64,000 nucleotides of DNA from Cycas panzhihuaensis (taxonomy: Eukaryota > Cycadophyta). Below are positions 39,226-51,587 of this stretch, in pieces (within the stretch, counting starts at the first letter, position 1; each line of letters opens with the position of its first letter). The position numbers and the translations under genes were made by a program. Below the pieces are notes generated by a model, which was given only the letters and a program-made list of their open reading frames with translations, was not told the origin of the DNA and made no database searches. The stretch is taken from positions 153,767,741 to 153,831,740 of the forward strand of contig CM041465.1 of assembly GCA_023213395.1 (NCBI GenBank). Direction: 5' to 3'.

Positions 39226-41196
39226 TTGATTTATGGTATATCATACTCATGATTCAATAAAACATTTAGTGATAACATACCATTATGAAGATTATCATAT
39301 CCATGATATTGAAAGTCAATCAATATTTCCATTTAACACTACTAATCAACATAATCATAATAACTTAATGAAGATGTATATAAGAATATAAAATATCTCT
39401 TGGGCTTATTCACATATGAATTTAGGCAAGAAATAGTACTAGAGTTGGTAACTTGCCTTGCAAAAATTTTAATGCTACCCAATGATGATTACTTTTCTTT
39501 CAATGCACTACCGAATAGTGAAAGACCATCACACTATATAGTGAGCATTAAAGGAGGTCTTAGGTAAGCCAAGAATAAGCTTGAAATCTCTTATATAATC
39601 ACCTAATGAACAACAAACTCATAGAGGACGAGGCCAATTTTTACATACATGGTCTCTCTTTTTAGTGGGGGAAAAACTTTCATGTAAAGACATGCACACC
39701 CTTAAACACTTATATCAAAATATGATTTCCAGAGAAAAAATATGCAAATCAAATAAAAAAATTAGTTATTTTAAAGGAGGAATTATTGCTTGTGTATTTA
39801 AAGGGAAATATTCCTAAGAGAATATTTTATTTAGAACTCAGATAAAATGTATTTTTTATTTTATAAAGTTTATGTGATATAAAACTAAAATTAATAAGTT
39901 TCAAGGTCAACAATGAAGCCCCTAGCTAATTAGTCCCTGGTCACATTAAGCATAGGGTGTTAGGGCTTTTCTTGGCCCACACAAAGTCTCCTTTCAACAT
40001 GTAAAAATATCTTAACATTTATTTATTTGAGCTATATCCTATGGCAATGGCTACATATACAACTTCTCTATTAATTTTTGAAGAAAATTAAAATTTAAGT
40101 ATTTTTGGCAAATTTTGACTAGCTATGAGTAAGCTAAAGAAGAAAGACCACTCAATGTCAGCTACTTATATAGACTAAAGAATTCCATAGCTTTTACACT
40201 TTATTTTCATGTTTTTTTAATTTTTATCTAGTTATTTTTTGTGTTATAAGTTAAAAATAGCTAGTAGAGAAAGCATAATAGATTTTATCATTAAAAAACT
40301 ACTTGATCTTGAAAATTATGCTACTTAGAAACATCTAATATTTAGTTTCTTTCATTTCAATAATCTTTGGAAGTGTGTTGATAACTTTACAATCGTAAAG
40401 ATGTAATATAATTCACTACTTTTAATAGTAAACTAAACATAAATGTTGATTTTAATGAGGAATATAAAGCTAAGATGCAAATAACATTTAGATTTCTTAG
40501 TTTCTTAATTAGTAGGAGCACCATAATGAATATCAAAGGTGCCACTATACTAAAGTAGATACAGGACATATTTGTTGACCTATATGAATATAAGGATGAC
40601 ATAAGAGGCCTAAACCTACTCAGTCGACTTTACCTACCAAGTCAACTTTATAGTTTAAAGATGATAAGCACTATGCTAAAACACATATTATATGTGAGAT
40701 ATTTATATGATCAACTGATAATAATAGGTGAAATCATACCTAATTCAAAGATCATTAGCTATATTTTAAGGAATTTATTATTTTAGTTTGAAATTATTGA
40801 TGAAATCCTTTTAAGATCTAAAAATCATGTTTTACTAACATAAAATCGAACAAAACTATCTTAATAATATAGAAAAAAGTGAAACAACAGTAGACTGAGA
40901 TGATTCAAAGATTCATAAGAAAATTAGTCACTATATAAGACTCCAAAATAGCAGAGCTTCCACATATACTCAAAATTATGTATAACAGAATGATGTGGGG
41001 CTTAATTTATAAGCATCCCACCAAGAATTTGAATATTATAATTGGCCATCTAAGCGACACATTTAGCAGACCTAACATGAATATAAAACATGACTAATTT
41101 TACAATATGGGTCCCCTAAAGTATAAAATACACATAATATACATAAATTATAATGAAATAAAGGTGACATTAAACAAAATTTTGATACCCTCCTCT

Positions 41197-42900
41197 AATG
41201 GAAATGTCATTTCTTCTGATATCAAGGTCATGTCAAAACAACTCAAACTTTGGTTTACCAAGTGTTTTGGGAAATATGTCCACAACCTGGTCCTCAGTTG
41301 GATGGCAGATGAGATCAACTTCTTTGTTCTAGCTGTGTTCATGGATGAAGTGATAATTGGCCTTAATATGCTTGGTTCTAGCATGGAATACATGACTCTT
41401 TATCATCTTCAATACGCTTTAATTGTCATAATAGAGGATGGTGGGTGCATTTTGTTGAAGTCCAAGCTTAGTAAGAATCTTTCTAAGCCAAATCAATTCT
41501 ATTGTACCATGGACAACAACTTTATATTATGCTTTAGTGGAGGAAAGGACAACATTTGACTACTTCTTATAACTCCATGAGATTATAGCTGAGTTCATGT
41601 CAAAATAATATCCTGAAATTAAATGGCAAGTGTCCTAACAACCTGCCTAATCAACATCTGTATATCCCTTGAGGATAGGAGGGCCAGTTTGGTTATATTT
41701 AAGACCAAACTAATGTGTGTCATGAATATATTTGAGGATCTTGGTTGTAGCTTTCCAATGTGATGCTTTAGGTTATGACATATACGTAGAGTAGATCCCT
41801 ACTATATATGATATGTCAAGTTGAGTGAGGGTGAGATAAATGGGACCCCTAGTTAGCTACTAGTACGAAGTGGGATCAAATGGTTTTTCTTATTTGTCTA
41901 GGTTTAACTTGGCTCCTGTCTCTATAAGAATTGACATTAACTTGCATCATGTCATCCTAAGTCTTTGTAAGACCTCATTTATATATTTTACTTGATTTAG
42001 GAAGATGTCTCCTAGTTCTTGCCAAATTTCAATTCTAAGGAACTAATGAGCAACCCAAGATCTATCATCTTAAAGTTACTTTTCAATTCAGACTAAAGCT
42101 AAGTTATACCACCAATGTTATTGTTAGTGATTAAAAGATCATCTACATAGAGAATAATGACTATGATCAAGTTATCTCAACTCACATGCATATATTTAGG
42201 TTAGAGGGTCAATGCTTAAATATATGCTATATGATAAAGATATCAATCTTTGTATACCAAGCATGTGGTGCCTACTTGAGTCTATGTAGGGTTTTCTTGA
42301 GTTTATAGACTAAGTGTTCTTAGCTTGGAACATCATAGTTAGAGGGGTTGTTTCAAGAAAACTTCTTCTTTAAGCTCTCTATTAAGGAGATCACTCTTCA
42401 CATCCATTTGGTAAATATACTAATTAAATTAGACTGCTAGTGGCATAACCAAATAGAATGTGGTCGTGTTGGCTACTATTAGAAAGGTCTCATGATAGTC
42501 AATCCCCTCATATTATTTGAAACCTTACTACAAGGAGAGCTTTGTGATGCTCAGTGGTGCCACCTTCATAGAATTTTATTTTGTATAGCCATCTACAATC
42601 AATTATCTTTATCCTAAGTGGCAATTCTATCACCTCCTAAGTATCATTTTTGATGATGGAGTTTACCTCTTCATCTATAGTTGCTTTCTACATTTAGTCT
42701 TTGACTACCTCTACAAATATGGAAGGCTCAGGTGTTTCTAAGACACATGCCATTAAGGAAAATTTTATAGAGTGTCTCATTTTTAAAGGCCTTTTAACAA
42801 TTGTAGGAGGAGGAAGAGCATCCTTTAATAACTATTGAACCTACGTAGTAGGTGGATAAATGTTGGTAGATTTCACTTGAAGGTCATTAACTGAAACAGG
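41197..42900 (-). pseudogene. C3 reverse transcriptase and RNase H
   Basis: The C-terminal RNase H reads SHVFHARTKHIKANYHFIHE then EVDLICHPTEDQVVDIFPKT and LGKPKFELF (41230-41400). Upstream are VVLSSTKA and IELIWLRKILTKLGL. The reverse-transcriptase catalytic motif YVDD is intact at 42138-42149 (ILYVDDLLITNN), and LRMTQCKLMSIL and DISYIVGIYSTYM follow. SIIKNDT and DCRWLYKIKFYEGG near 42620 are the start of the domain. The plus-strand 150-codon open frame at 41107-41559 is only its antisense. Confidence 0.85.
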
Positions 42901-44123
42901 TAGAAAGATTGTCCTTGCTTATATTTTTGATGTGGAGGCCACTGGAATTGATGAAGGACCTAGAGTATAGGAGGAGGCTGGTACTAGTGGCTCTAGAATT
43001 TATCTAAGAAGCACTTGAGATGTATCAACTTCATCTATTACTATAAATTGAGTTTAGAGTGGACTCAAGTCATGTGTGCCCTCTACAAATATTATATCCC
43101 AAGTTATGTATGTTTGGTTTCTAATAGTGTCAAATAATTTATAGGCTTTGCAATTAGGTACATAGCCAAGGAAGATGCATTTTAGGCTCTTATAATCAAG
43201 CTTGTTTGTGTTCTCCTTTGGAACATGTTTATATGCTATGCATCTAAAAATTTTTAAGTGTGCAATAATTGGTTTTTGAACTAACCAAGCTTCCTCAAAA
43301 GTGATATTCCTAACTGCAACTATGGGACTTATGTTAGTTAGATATGCACTTGTAACAATTGCATCAACCTAAAAGCTAGTGGCAAGATTAGTAGTACTAA
43401 GTATGGCTTTTCCTTTATTCACTAATATTTGGTTCATCCTTTTGGCTACACTATTTTGTTGTGGTATACGAGTTGCTAAAAATTGATATTAGATACCATG
43501 TTCTTTGCAAAAGTTATTGAATTGATTAGAGATATACTTGCCACAATTATCAAATCTGAGGGTCTTGATTATCATACCACTTTTTATTTTAACTACAATT
43601 TTAAATTTATCTAGGGATTGGTACTTGTTTCTCAAGAAGTAAAACCACACTTTTCTTGAGAAATTATCTATGAATGTCATGAAATATAGGCTTCAATTAA
43701 GTGATTAGACTAACATAGAGCCATAGATATCTGAGTGGACTAAATCTAATGGTTGTGAGGCTTTCCATGCATTCTTCGAAGGGAATTTTTCTCTTTGTTG
43801 CTTTCCCTTTAGGCATGCCTCACATATACTATTATATCTCTTAATTTTAGGTAAACCATATATCATTTAAAGCCTAGGCATTAGGTTTAAACTTTACATA
43901 TTTAAATGACCTAAGCATTTATGCCATAATTAAGTTTTAGAGCTATTTAGAGTGGCCTTTCTTCTAAATGAGAATATTCTTCTAGTTCCTAGATACAAGG
44001 GGATTCTTCAGTAATTATATCTTTCCCCTTATCAGGTTGAGCACTTTCAGCCATTAAGTAGGATTTATTTTATTGAGTGGTGGCAAAGGGAAGACTATCT
44101 AGCCTATATAAACCATTATTTAT
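42901..44123 (-). pseudogene. C3 integrase and GAG-pre-integrase
   Basis: ICEACLKGKQQREKFPSKNA (about 43780-43840) is the zinc-binding end of the pre-integrase, with CxxC intact. QPLDLVHSDIYGSM carries the first catalytic Asp, TLRFDNCGKYISNQF (43489-43680 frame) the second. The third reads Lys in NSVAKRMNQ. NKLDYKSLKCIFLGYVPNCK near 43180 and NQTYITWDIIFVE follow. NGLYRLDSLPFATT at about 44080-44120 is the beginning of the pre-integrase piece, and C4 starts directly after it. Confidence 0.85.
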
Positions 44124-44410
44124 TGGGGTTAATATTCATTTCTCCCTAAGTAAGTGTGCACAATATTTAATATTGCCACAGAACTCCCACAACTAACTTC
44201 AGCCATTCAAGTTATTAAGTACATATTTTTTATTATTTTTTAAATTTTAAAAATGTCAATTGATGGAAAGTTCTTTCCAAATGTCCTAATTATAAATAAG
44301 AGGTATCTAACCTAATGGTGTTTTTGAACACCACCTTATTTTTAGATATTTGTTAATATTTTAAATATGGCAATCTTATACTCTCTTTGCTTTGTCCCTG
44401 ATATCCTTCA
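44124..44410 (+). repeat. C4 5' LTR
   Basis: Aligns with 58561-58846. Shared blocks include ATTTCTCCCTAAGTAAGT, ACACCACCTTATTTTTA and TATTTGTTAATATTTT. It ends ATCCTTCA, two bases before the primer-binding site. Confidence 0.88.
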
Positions 44411-44412
44411 TT

Positions 44413-44424
44413 TGGTATTAGAGT
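44413..44424 (+). promoter_or_regulatory. C4 primer-binding site (initiator Met-tRNA type)
   Basis: TGGTATTAGAGT matches the standard site at 10 of 12 positions, both changes being C to T. Confidence 0.82.
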
Positions 44425-46783
44425 TGGAATTGGTTATAGAGCACATTATGCATTACGACAAGCTTGCATTTCAATTATTTGATTATATTTACTTTATTTA
44501 TCAATAGCTTTATATACTTTACATTAAAATATTATTCATATATGCATAATATTAGCTTGTATACTTTATACACTTAATATTTTTATAGTTTTTTATAGTA
44601 ATTATAGGTGTGTACAACCCATCAATGATTTAAATTAATTTTATATAAGTTTTATTTAAAATATTTTCATATTTTATTCAGTTCCTAATTGATTTTTAAG
44701 GTTTTTTCGGGTCACTGATCTTAGGTAGGGTGGTGCACCTCTATTGTTGAGTAAAATTATATTACATAACTACTCATTTTAATCCTTAACAAGTCATCTT
44801 CACATCAGATCAGATGCTTCTAAAAATTATTGCTTCTACATTGAGAAATCTCTCTCATAAGGCAATCTACTACTCTGCCCTACTAAAACCCCATTGGTCT
44901 TTGGTTAAAATCAAATAAATTTACCTAGTTTCTCTTTGTTTCACCATGCAACAAGGTCACATGCCTACAACTAGATAAGTGATACTCTCTTTGATAAATT
45001 TTAGTCTCTATTTTGGTTGTATGACCCTCATATAACCGTATAGCCTCCCACATCACTATGCATCTAAAATCCATTCTTAATCACTTTTTCTTTGAGTTTT
45101 TTCTTGAAGATTCATCTCCATATGATATTTGATCGATTGGGATTGATCATAATGAAGATTTAAATTGTTTTGATTGACTTTTCTCCCTTTGTATACTTGC
45201 ACTGGCGCACAAACGTCACTCCTTCATCAAGATAAAAAAATATAATTTTTTTAAAATTTATTTTTCATAAAATTTGATAAAATTTAATCATAATTGATAT
45301 AAATTAAAGTTTATGCCCCATCTAATCTCATCCCTTAGTTCTTTTTTACCTCATATGACCTCATTTCATTATTTTTTAAGGGGCAAACCTTAAAAATGAC
45401 AGGTTATTTTTAAATATTTTAGATTTAGGAAGATTAAACTCCATTTAACAATCTTTGAAGTCTACTAGCCCCCTTCATAGACTAGTGGTAGATTTTATAT
45501 GATAACCAGGTGATGAGGGACTCTGGTTTAAAAGGGCTTAAGGCCCCTTTTTAGTTTTTTAACCACAAGTAATAGGCTTCACTATTTTTTTAATATCTCC
45601 CTAACTAGGAGTCCATTTTTTGAACAATTAGATCCGTTGGAAAGGCAACTCAATGACTTATATGTTGAATTTTATTTCATATTGATTTGAATCTATTTGA
45701 TATATGTTTTAGGTTGCTAAAGTTATCTCTCTTATTTGATCCTTGTTTGAGTTTTTTTCATCATTTTTTAAGCAACTTCTTAATTTTATTTAACCATATT
45801 CATGTTATATTGATATACTAACCTATTTTAGCATATTTCACTTTAAATTTTAGGGTTTATATATGATTTCTAGCTAAATTTATGTAGGTTTACCCCTTTG
45901 AGAAGAAGGTAAACATTTAGACAACATCTTATAAATAAAGATCTGTCTAACCCTTAATTTACTTAATTTTATGCTTTCTATTTTATTTTATTTCATTTAC
46001 AACTTATTCTATTTTATTTTAAGGCTCATTTAAATCTTATTTTAGTTCATTTAAAGGTCATTTTATTTCATTTTTGAATCTCATTTAAAGTTTATTTTAT
46101 TATATTTCAAAGCTTATTTAAAGCTAATTTTGTTACATTTTAAAGCTCATTTAAAAGTATATTTTATTTTATATTCATTTCATATCATTTTAAAGCTTAT
46201 TTCATATTCATTTTATCTCTTTTAAATGCTTATTTCATTTTATTTCTTGTCACATTTTTTAAGTTATTTTTAATTACTATTAAAATGAACTTTTATTCAT
46301 TAACAAGATTGTATCTAAAATTAATTCCTGTATTAAAAAGATAATTTCTTAAAAGAATAATCCTTTTTCTAGCCTTGTAAGGAGAATGATTAGGACAATG
46401 GTAGGCTGAGGTGGAGTACCATATCATTTTAATGTTTGAAAACCAGGCTAGACCCAAGTCAGTGAGTGCCTTAGTTTAAAAGGTTTTTACCACTAGATCT
46501 ATTATTAGGCATAGGTCTAACATAAGCGGATCAATAGATCATGAGGGTCTTGTACCTTCTTAGTAGCCTATGTACTAAAGTATATAGAGCCTAATGCTCA
46601 TGTACCAGTATATTGGGTCCCTAATTTACCACTTGTGGGAAAATGCTACTAAAAATGATAGTAACTAAAATCTTCTCTTAGAGACCCAAAAGCATAGAGC
46701 CTAGAAACTTTCTAGGTAATATGACATATTATTTTTAAGCTATCCTTAGGGGAACATTTGAATAGACTTATTTTTTAAACATA
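44425..46783 (+). other. C4 leader, 2.4 kb, non-coding
   Basis: No domain is recognisable on either strand between the primer-binding site and the gag start. It contains an AT-rich degenerate tandem array (45957-46260). The leader is long for an element with LTRs under 300 bases. Confidence 0.55.
45957..46260 (+). repeat. Degenerate tandem array, unit about 33-38 bases (CATTTAAAGCTTATTTTATTT)
   Basis: About eight successive units built on TCATTTTAAAGCTCATTTAAAG followed by TTATTTTATTT are recognisable by eye. Each unit differs at several positions. Confidence 0.65.
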
Positions 46784-47940
46784 ATGGCAACAAACTTTGG
46801 TAATATGATCATCTGTAAGTTTGATGGATCAAATTTCTTAAATTGGAGTTGGAAGATAAGACCCATCCTCATAGCTAAAAATATGTGGGATATTGTAAAG
46901 ACATGATATATAAAAATTAGTTAGAATGCCACTCTAGCAGAACTCCAAGCTTATAAAGAAGTTGTAAATAAGGATAATGAAGCACTAGAATTAATATTTT
47001 GTGTCTTAGAAGATCATATTTTCCCAAGAGTTAGTGAAGCATGAAATTCCAAAGAAGCATGGGATACATTACGACTTATCTATGAAGGAGTAGTCTCATT
47101 AAAACTCCAAACATTAAGGAGTAAATTTGAGAATTTAAGGATGTCACCCAAGGAGACCATCAATAAGTTTATAATAAATGTTTAAGATCTTGTAAATGAA
47201 ATTAGATCTTTTAGATAAATACTTACTAAACAAAGGGTTGTTGAATGAATACTTAGGTGTGTTAGTGAAATTATAAGGTTTGAGATGATAGACACATGTA
47301 TAAAGGTATTTAAGGACCTAAGCACTTTGAAGATAGAATAATTGAGTGCTATGTTGATAGTTATTAAAGAAAATAAGGGCACCAATGAATCCTTAGAATA
47401 TACCTTTATAATAAAGGCTAGAATCAAATCTAATACCCAAGCTAAAAGCTCAAGGATAAGGAATCAATCCCCAAGGGGGGAGATAAGAGTCCAAGATAAG
47501 ATACACACCAAGATCAACATCCTAGATACTAAGCTCCTAATCAAAGGCATCAAGGATCTAATCAAAGATACCCAAGTCAAAATAGATGTCAAAGCCAAGA
47601 AAGATATCAAGAAGTTAGCCAATTTTGTCATAATTACCAAGGCCAAAGCAATTTTTAAAGGTCCAATCCAAATTATCTAAGTCATAGACAAGGCAACACT
47701 CAAAGACCATATTTAGAAAGGGGAAGGACACCCTATATGAATAGAGGAACCCCTATAAGTAGTAGTTTAAATTAAAGAGGAAGAGATCCTATCCATTATA
47801 GATATTTTCACAAAGTTGTCCACACTGAAGATAGATGTTTTACCAAAAATAACCCTCCAATAAGAGGAAGTATTAATATAGTCATTAAAAATAGAGAAAA
47901 TGATGGCCTATTTTTATTAAGCTTTGTTACCCATAAAGAA
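46784..47940 (+). pseudogene. gag: C4 gag
   Basis: The ATG at 46784 gives MATNFGNMIICKFDGSNFLN followed by WSWKIRPILIAKNMWDIV, the classic start of a plant copia gag. SKEAWDTLRLIYEG, LKLQTLRSKFENLRMSPKET and INKFIIN follow. From 47342 the frame continues in a Lys-rich linker. After a frameshift, YRYFHKVVHTEDRCFTKN (about 47797-47850) is a zinc-knuckle remnant in which the His and last Cys remain. TAG, TAA and TGA stops interrupt the frame. Confidence 0.82.
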
Positions 47941-49260
47941 GATGATTATTGGTATATAGCCTCTAGATGCTCTATATATATGAAACATAAGGAAGAGATA
48001 TTCCGTACCATTGATAGGTCTAGGAAAGACACAATAATGTTTGGTGATGATACATCTCATGAATCTAGTGGAAGAGGTAAAGTGGTCATGACAAGCTCAA
48101 GAGAAACTAGATATCTTGATGACATCCTCTATGTTCTAGCTCTCACGAAAAATCTCCTATCTATGGGATAGATGATGGAACATAACTATAAGGTTGTATT
48201 TGATAATGGTGAGTGTACTGTTAAGAATAAAAGGAAAAATAAAGTTGTTGTTACCAAAGGAAAGATGACTAGTGATAGACTCTTCAAGTTAGTCATAACC
48301 CCTTCAAATAATTATGTATTAAAGATAATAACTGAGATAGATAGTGACATGTGGCATAAAAGGTTTAGCCACTTAAACTATGGAAGCTTAGCCCTCATGA
48401 AAAAGATGAATATAGTTGAATGTGTACTCCAAATTAAAGCTAACATGGACATATATGAGGGATGCCTACTAGGCAAACAACATAGAGAAAACTTTCCAGA
48501 TAGAAGCTATAGAGCTAAGGGATCACTTCAATTAGTTTACATAGATCTTTGTGGTCCAATAGACATCCAATCTCCAGTAGTTATAAATTATTTCCTCACC
48601 TTTATTGATGATTATTCAAGGAATACATGGATCTATTTCTTAAAATTTAAGTTAAATATATTTTAATACTTTGTGGACTTCAAAATATTTATGGAGAAGT
48701 AAAGAAACCATAAAATACTTTTTCTAAGATTAGATAATAGAGGAGACTTTATTTCCAATGAGTTTAATACCTATTATACCTACCATGACATTAGAAGATG
48801 ATATACAAACTCCTACATACCACAATAGAATGCGATAGCTGAATGTAATAACTATACTATAGTTGAAATGGCTAGGTCCATACCTAAGGATAAGAAATCA
48901 AGATATAAATTTTAAGTAGAAGTTATTCATATAATAGTATCTCTTCTAAATAGGTGTACCACCAAAGCCCTTAGGTGGATGACACCTAAAGAAGCATGAA
49001 CAGGTCACCAACCTAGCATTTATCACTTGAGAGTACTCAAATGCCTTGATTTTACCCACGATCCAGAATAAAAAAGGACTAAACTTGATGATAAAAGCAT
49101 AAAATATATATTTATTAGATATAATAATATGTCAAAATCCTATAAGGTGTATGATCTAAAGGAAAGAAAAATTGTTGTTAGCAGGGATATTATATTCAAG
49201 GAAGATAATTTCTATCAACCATATTATATCTAACATAAATGTAAAACTATTGCAATTAAC
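47941..49260 (+). pseudogene. C4 protease, GAG-pre-integrase and integrase
   Basis: The protease active site reads WYIASRCSIYM near 47950, so the catalytic Asp is Ala and Gly is Arg; the rest (MFGDDTSHESSGRGKVV, DILYVLALTKNLLSMG) is well kept. An uninterrupted frame 48172-48666 has MWHKRFSHLNYGSLALMKKM and YEGCLLGKQHRENF (first Cys of CxxC lost), then LQLVYIDLCGP with the first integrase Asp. LRLDNRGDFISNEF holds the second Asp and IAECNNYT the Glu, so the D-D-E triad survives. KSYKVYDLKERKIVVSRDII ends the region. Confidence 0.85.
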
Positions 49261-50782
49261 TTTGATTCATCTCCAAAGTCTATATATATGCCACTTAGAC
49301 CAAACCCAAGGCCAAGTGATGAAGGAACCTCTACTCAATCTCAAAGGTTTCCTAAATGGATCCAAAGAGGCCATGACTTATACAATATATTAGACAATAA
49401 TTTTAATAAGAGATCCACTCGTTTAAGTCAAGTTAACTTTGCTCTAATGAGTCAAGGGATGCAAGCCATTGAGCCTCACATATTTAAAAAGGAAAATACT
49501 CATGATCAATGGAAAAATACTATGGAAGATAATCATAACTCTATAGTGAAGAATGATATATGGGAGCTTATTGATATTCCTCCTAATAAAATAGCTATTG
49601 GAATATAATGGGTCTATAAGACTAAGTTCAAATCTGATGGGTCCATTGACAAACATAAGGCTAGACTTGTTACCAAGGGCTATGCATAAAGAGAACACAT
49701 ATATTATAATGAAACCTTTGTCTTTATTGCTCAAATGGAGACTATTCAAATGATATTAAGGCTAGCAGCCTAAAAATATTGGGATGTTCATAAAATAGAT
49801 ATTAAAAGTACTTTTCTCAATAGCTACATTAAAGAATAAATATATGTTCAACAACCAGAAGGTTTTTAAGTCAGGGGTAAGAGAATAAAGTGTATAAACT
49901 TAAAAAGACACTTTATGGTTTGAAATAAACATCTAGAGCATGGTACTCTATGATAGATAAATATTTCAAAGATCAAGGATTCAAGAGAACCTAATTTGAT
50001 CCAAACCTATATATTAAAATCAAAGGAGACTCTATATTGATTATGAAACTTTATATTTAATGACTTGGTATATACAAGAAATGACTCCTATCTTTCCTAA
50101 AATTTTAAGAATAACATGTGTAAGGAGTTCAAAATGATAGACTTGGGGTTAATGTATTACTTCTTAGGATTCGAAGTATGGTAAGATGATGATGGTATCT
50201 TTATTTACCAAAGGAAATATACCTTAGAGTTACTCCAAAAGTTCAAGATGAATGACTATAAAACCTTGTCCACACCAGTAGAAGTTGGAATCAAATTATC
50301 CAAACTTGATGACTCAGGCCCTGTTGATCTTACATTGTATAAATAATTGATTGACAATTTAATTTATTTAATATCAATACGATGAGATATTATGCATACA
50401 ATTAGTATCGTATCAAGGTTTATCCAAGATCCCAAAACTAACACATTGGCAAGTAGTTAAATAAATTCTAAGGTATCTAAAAGATACTATAGATTATGGG
50501 TTACATTATAAACATTTATTAAATTTTAGGTTGACTCGGTATACATATTCAGATTAGGCAATTGATGTTGATGATAAAACATTTACATCTGGATACACGT
50601 TTAGTTTAGGTTCAACCTATATAGTATGGAGTACTAAAATATAAAATATCATCTCCTTATTTATAGTTAAAGTGAAATATAATGCATGAGTGTCAGGTGC
50701 ATGTGAAATGGTTTAGTTATATCATTTACTTTATAATCTACAAATGAAATAGGATGGTCCTATTGAAATATGGTATGATAAT
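49261..50782 (+). pseudogene. C4 reverse transcriptase and RNase H, N-terminal part
   Basis: An open frame (49288-49608) carries WKNTMEDNHNSIVKNDIWEL then IDIPPNKIAIGI. WVYKTKFKSDGSIDKHKARL and YNETFVFIAQMETIQMIL follow. The YVDD region near 50060 is frameshifted and the first Asp is changed (YI, then ND). MIDLGLMYYFLGFEVW and YTLELLQKFKMNDY follow. RNase H runs to GPIEIWYDN, where C5 is inserted; its C-terminal part is at 58327-58545. Confidence 0.85.
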
Positions 50783-51102
50783 TAAAGGAAAGAATGATGG
50801 ATCTAAGGAATAAATCACTCACATGCACACAATGACAATGGAGAATGAAAAAGAGATGAAATGAGATATGAGAGTAAAGCTTGGAGGTGAGAATGAATAA
50901 TGACTTCCTCCTTGAGATTTTGCCTTTTATTATTAAGGGTGATTATTAGGGTTAGGATTTTCCTACCTAATGACATAAATCTAAAATTACATCTGAATAC
51001 ACATACGGTATATTTCACTAAGAGACTAAAGCCAACGATATATCCTAAGGTCACTTAATTAATCTACACAAATGACCTTGATACATTAACTTCTTTTAAT
51101 CA
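50783..51102 (-). repeat. C5 3' LTR
   Basis: Aligns with 58012-58326: shared AAATCACTCACAT, GAGAGTAAAGCTT, GTGAATGAATAATGACT and AATTAATCTACACAAAT. The minus-strand start TGATTAAAAG follows a TAAGGGGT purine tract. Confidence 0.88.
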
Positions 51103-51112
51103 ACCCCTTAAT
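51103..51112 (-). promoter_or_regulatory. C5 polypurine tract
   Basis: On the minus strand the tract includes TAAGGGGT directly before the LTR start TGATTAAAAG. Confidence 0.55.
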
Positions 51113-51587
51113 GGTGGAGGGTTATTTTAAGAAAATCTATTTTATAAGATCTTTATTTGAGCCTCATTATTACATTCAAATTATGAATGACACTTTTGTG
51201 GGAAAACCCTCATGGGGAATAAAAACCCACAAACTTTCTAAGATATCTAGCCCTTTTTATAAATCAAAATGGCCAAGATGGCTCTTTAATATAGCCTAAT
51301 AGCCAAGCAACTTAAATGTGTATCTTAATCTATTAAGTCTCCATATACTGTTTGGTCATCCCCTATGCCCTTTTAGGTATTTATAGGTTATGATTTTCTA
51401 AAACTAGTATGACCCTTATCCTTTCATGCCTACATAAGGTTTTTACAAATAGGATAGAATAGAGACTTACTCTTATTCTTCCATGCCCACAAGGGGTTTT
51501 CATGAATAGAATAGAGTATGATGATCATGTTGACATCTTCTTTAATCAATCGAAGATGGAATCCCTAAGGTCAAGCTGCCTTTCAAA
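51113..51587 (-). other. C5 3' untranslated region
   Basis: Sequence between RNase H and the polypurine tract. No domain is seen; the short plus-strand frame at 51111-51299 has no family resemblance. Confidence 0.5.

Larger units (their letters stand above)
36517..40900. other. 4.4 kb AT-rich stretch without recognised genes
   Basis: No reading on either strand matches a retroelement or host domain. It holds a compound microsatellite (37193-37290) and a block of recurring CCATTATTTGGG-like words (38890-39225). The minus-strand frame at 40387-40602 has no family resemblance. The right edge grades into the presumed 3' LTR of C3, which ends at 41187 but whose left border is not defined. Confidence 0.5.

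Noticed and set aside
41107-41559. 150-codon plus-strand open frame
   Set aside because: It is the antisense of the C3 RNase H, whose conserved blocks read on the minus strand over the same bases.
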